NCBI RefSeq assembly: GCF_021245725.1
Contig: NZ_JAJGSX010000003.1
Coordinates: 822,416-886,415 of the forward strand
DNA: 64,000 nt
Source: Pseudonocardia sp. TRM90224
GTDB taxonomy: Bacteria; Actinomycetota; Actinomycetes; Mycobacteriales; Pseudonocardiaceae
Direction: 5' to 3'
The notes beneath the pieces were generated by a model. The model made no database searches. It saw only the letters and a list, made by a program, of their open reading frames with translations, and was not told the origin of the DNA. Positions within the stretch are counted from its first letter, which is position 1; each line of letters opens with the position of its first letter. This document shows positions 61,463-64,000 of this stretch, one piece after another. A program made the translations under genes and the position numbers.

Positions 61463-63625
61463 ATGAGTGCGAACGAGAAGGCAGTGCGCTGGGAAAAGGG
61501 TGCCGACGGCATCGCCGTCGTCACGCTCGACGACCCCGGCCGCAGCGCCAACACGATGAACGAGCGCTACGCGGCCGCGATGGGCGAGACGCTCGACGCG
61601 ATCGCCGCCGACAAGGAGAACATCGTCGGTGTGATCATCACGTCGGCCAAGAAGACGTTCTTCGCCGGCGGCGACCTCGACACGATGATCAAGGCCACGC
61701 CCGCGGACGCTCCGCAGATCATGGAGCGCGTGACGGCGATCAAGGCCCAGCTGCGCAAGCTGGAGACGCTGGGCAAGCCGGTGGTCGCGGCCATGAACGG
61801 CACCGCGCTAGGCGGCGGGCTGGAGATCGGCCTCGCCTGCCACCATCGCATCGGGCTCGACGCGAAGGGTGTCGTCTACGGGCTGCCGGAGGTCACGCTC
61901 GGCCTGCTGCCCGGCAGCGGCGGCGTCACCCGCATCACGCGCATGCTCGGCATCGCCGACGGGTTCATGAAGGTCCTCGCCCAGGGGCAGCGGCACAAGC
62001 CGGCGGCCGCGCTGGAGACCGGCATCATCGACGAGCTGGCCTCGTCGCACGAGGAGATGCTGGAGAAGGCGCGCGCGTGGATCGCGGCGAACCCCGAGGC
62101 GGCGCAGCCGTGGGACAAGCCCGGCTACAAGATGCCCGGCGGCACCCCGTCGAACCCGAAGCTCGCGGCCTTCCTGCCGGCGTTCCCGGCCAACCTGCGC
62201 AAGCAGCTCAAGGGTGCCCCGATGCCGGCGCCGCGCAACATCCTCTCCGCGGCCGTCGAGGGCGCGCAGGTCGACATCGACACGGCGTTGCGCATCGAAG
62301 GCCGGTACTTCACCGAGCTGATCTGCGGCCAGACCTCGAAGAACATGACCAAGGCGTTCTTCTTCGACCTGCAGCACATCAACAACGGCGGCTCGCGGCC
62401 CGACGGGTTCGAGCAGTACACGCCGCGCAAGGTGGCCGTGCTCGGCGCCGGGATGATGGGCGCCGGCATCGCCTACACCTGCGCGCTGTCGGGCTGGGAG
62501 GTTGTGCTCAAGGACGTCTCGCTGGAGGCGGCCGAGAAGGGCAAGACCTACTCGGAAGGCCTGGTCGCGAAGGGCGTCAAGCGCGGCAGGACGACCGTCG
62601 AGAAGGGTGAGGCGCTGCTCGAGCGCATCACGCCGACCGGCGACTACAACGACCTCGCCGGCTGCGACATCGTCATCGAGGCGGTGTTCGAGTCGGTCGC
62701 GCTCAAGCAGGAGGTCTTCCGCGAGGCGATGAAGGTGATCGAGCCCGACGCGCTGCTCTGCTCGAACACCTCCACCCTCCCGATCACCGAGCTGGCCGCG
62801 GGCCTGGACCGGCCGGGCGACTTCATCGGACTGCACTTCTTCTCGCCGGTCGACAAGATGCCGCTCGTGGAGATCATCCGCGGTGAGCGGACCTCCGACG
62901 CGACGCTGGCCAAGGCGTTCGACGTGACGCTCGGCATGCGGAAGACCCCCATCGTCGTGAACGACAGCCGCGGCTTCTTCACCAGCCGGGTGATCGGCAC
63001 CTTCATCAACGAGGGTGTCGCGATGGTCGCAGAGGGCATCGACCCGCAGACCGTCGAGCAGGCGTCATCGCAGGCCGGGTACCCGGCGCCGGTGCTCCAG
63101 CTGATGGACGAGCTGACCCTCACGCTGCCGCAGAAGATCCGCAAGGAGTCGCGGGCGGCCCTCGAGGCGGCCGGCGGGACGTGGGAGGCGCACCCGTCGG
63201 AGGCGATCATCGACCGGCTCGTCGAGGAGTTCGACCGCAAGGGCAAGAGCAGCGGCGCGGGCTTCTACGAGTACGCCGACGGCAAGCGCGTGCGGCTGTG
63301 GCCGGGGCTGCGCGAGCACTTCGGCGCCACCAACCACGACGTCGACCTGCACGAGCTCTCGGAGCGGATGCTCTTCGTCGAGGCGATCGAGACCCAGAAG
63401 TGCTTCGACGAGGGCGTGCTGACCAGCATCCCCGACGCGAACATCGGCTCGATCTTCGGCATCGGCTTCCCGGCCTGGACCGGCGGGGTCGTGCAGTACG
63501 TCGAGGGCTACCCGGGCGGTCCCGCGGGCTTCGTCGCACGGGCCGACGAGTTCAAGGCGAAGTACGGCGACCGGTTCGAGGTGCCGGAGAGCCTGCGCAA
63601 GCGGGCCTCGGAGGTTGCGGCCTGA
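61463..63625 (+). CDS. fadB: Trifunctional-type enoyl-CoA hydratase/3-hydroxyacyl-CoA dehydrogenase
   Basis: A 720-residue fusion enzyme of fatty-acid oxidation. The N-terminal crotonase domain (~1-200) has FFAGGDLDTM and GTALGGGLEIGLA. The NAD domain has VAVLGAGMMGAGIAYTCA at about 325. The HAD C-domain follows. ATG 61463 is three bases after fadA, so the two form a complex-encoding operon under the MerR-linked promoter. Family B hairpins follow its stop, as a probable terminator region. Confidence 0.95.
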   Translation: MSANEKAVRWEKGADGIAVVTLDDPGRSANTMNERYAAAMGETLDAIAADKENIVGVIITSAKKTFFAGGDLDTMIKATPADAPQIMERVTAIKAQLRKLETLGKPVVAAMNGTALGGGLEIGLACHHRIGLDAKGVVYGLPEVTLGLLPGSGGVTRITRMLGIADGFMKVLAQGQRHKPAAALETGIIDELASSHEEMLEKARAWIAANPEAAQPWDKPGYKMPGGTPSNPKLAAFLPAFPANLRKQLKGAPMPAPRNILSAAVEGAQVDIDTALRIEGRYFTELICGQTSKNMTKAFFFDLQHINNGGSRPDGFEQYTPRKVAVLGAGMMGAGIAYTCALSGWEVVLKDVSLEAAEKGKTYSEGLVAKGVKRGRTTVEKGEALLERITPTGDYNDLAGCDIVIEAVFESVALKQEVFREAMKVIEPDALLCSNTSTLPITELAAGLDRPGDFIGLHFFSPVDKMPLVEIIRGERTSDATLAKAFDVTLGMRKTPIVVNDSRGFFTSRVIGTFINEGVAMVAEGIDPQTVEQASSQAGYPAPVLQLMDELTLTLPQKIRKESRAALEAAGGTWEAHPSEAIIDRLVEEFDRKGKSSGAGFYEYADGKRVRLWPGLREHFGATNHDVDLHELSERMLFVEAIETQKCFDEGVLTSIPDANIGSIFGIGFPAWTGGVVQYVEGYPGGPAGFVARADEFKAKYGDRFEVPESLRKRASEVAA

Positions 63626-63645
63626 CGGCCGAACGGGAGCTGGGT

Positions 63646-63704
63646 GAGGGCAGGAAAGCCACTTTCCTGCCCTCAGGGGGCCTGAAAGTGGCTTTCCTGC
63701 CCTC
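63646..63704. repeat. Hairpin repeat family B (copy B-4)
   Basis: GAGGGCAGGAAAGCCACTTTCCTGCCCTC-type arms with a 3-8 base loop, followed by GCGTGCGGAACGCACACATCCCGG-type flank (two blocks, GCGTGCGGAACG and CACACATCCCGG), as in copies B-1 and B-3. It lies between fadB and the converging YbhB-family gene. Confidence 0.9.
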
Positions 63705-63766
63705 GCGTGCGGAACGCACACATCCCGGCGCTTGCCGGGGCGGGCGTGCTCGCGCGTCGCACGGGT

Positions 63767-63822
63767 TGCCAGGAAAGCCACTTTCCTGTCCTGTAGTGCC
63801 AGGAAAGCCACTTTCCTGGCAC
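63767..63822. repeat. Tandem family B half-elements (copy B-5)
   Basis: Two direct copies of AGGAAAGCCACTTTCCT, each itself a 7-3-7 palindrome, about 30 bases apart, within TTGCC...GGCA flanks. This may be a rearranged copy of the same repeat, placed between the convergent fadB and YbhB-family genes. Confidence 0.8.
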
Positions 63823-63847
63823 CACCGTGACCACCCGGTGCGCGCGC

Positions 63848-64000
63848 TCAGCGTTCGTACGTGTTGACGACGACGGCGCGGGCGAGGGTGTGGCTGAAGA
63901 GGTTGAAGCCGAGGAACGCGGGCGTGGCGGTCGGGGGGATCTCGAGGCTTTCGACGTCGAGGGCGTGCACGGCGGTGTAGTAGTGGTGCGGGCCGTGTCC
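63848..64000 (-). CDS. YbhB/YbcL Raf kinase inhibitor-like protein, 3' part
   Basis: The last 50 residues of a PEBP-family protein, cut by the window end. The segment [15 protein letters not shown] and the ending [22 protein letters not shown] (in two parts: [14 protein letters not shown] and VVVNTYER) match the YbhB C-terminal motif. The stop TGA is at 63850-63848. These are cytoplasmic phosphatidylethanolamine-binding-like proteins of unclear role. It converges on fadB across family B repeats. Confidence 0.85.
   Translation of the reverse strand, partial: GHGPHHYYTAVHALDVESLEIPPTATPAFLGFNLFSHTLARAVVVNTYER

Overview
The window is 64 kb of very GC-rich DNA from an actinobacterium, most likely Pseudonocardiaceae and plausibly Pseudonocardia. 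The signs are: SepH, a mycothiol-dependent formaldehyde dehydrogenase, a DtxR/IdeR-type iron box, many GTG starts, a mimABCD-type soluble diiron monooxygenase cluster, and an order of TrmH-DUF2537-sepH-serC...citA...gltA that matches Mycobacterium tuberculosis Rv0881-Rv0896. No rRNA, tRNA, CRISPR array, transposase or integrase gene was found.

Layout. 1-5.7 kb: end of murB, an L,D-transpeptidase, a short-chain dehydrogenase, an NCS2 purine permease with a divergent DUF2530 protein, and an AhpD-like protein preceded by an iron box and a strong hairpin. 5.8-10.1 kb: a tight minus-strand operon that looks like a conjugation/cell-wall cassette (TcpC-like protein, P-loop-like protein, a lytic transglycosylase joined to a LAS-type peptidase domain, a small exported protein, a GH16 hydrolase). 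10.2-28.8 kb: core metabolism and division (glutamate-cysteine ligase-like enzyme, rRNA methyltransferase, SepH, SerC, two citrate synthases, PdxH, photolyase) with several transporters. 28.8-41.2 kb: regulation and transport (sunset-domain protein, two-component system, LuxR-type regulators, a Tat lipoprotein hydrolase, an ABC exporter, a flavoprotein). 41.2-50.7 kb: the mim cluster: a divergent Fis-type activator (mimR), monooxygenase large subunit, reductase, small subunit and coupling protein, a dedicated GroEL (mimG), and an amidohydrolase homologue that has lost most expected metal ligands. 51-64 kb: three MFS transporters, a gamma-glutamylcyclotransferase-like protein, an MscR/metallo-beta-lactamase pair, fatty-acid genes (enoyl-CoA hydratase, thioesterase, MerR regulator, fadA-fadB) and the end of a YbhB-family gene.

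Working together. mimABCD would oxidise propane or similar substrates at a diiron centre, with MimG helping the hydroxylase fold and MimR switching the divergent promoter. The fadAB operon has its own MerR regulator and a dyad operator. MscR with its MBL-fold partner detoxifies formaldehyde.

The most unusual feature is a set of four interspersed repeat families in the intergenic DNA. A: ten 68-70 bp hairpins with arms like AACTTCCCCACCGTTTTG, in two interior subtypes. B: five hairpins built on AGGAAAGCCACTTTCCT. C: two ~65 bp palindromes built on GTCGACAACGACG with a LacI-operator-like centre. D: two ~170 bp MITE-like elements bounded by CTAG. Most A, B and C copies sit between convergent genes, so bidirectional termination is the simplest role. 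Some copies supply, or directly abut, the stop codon of the preceding gene.
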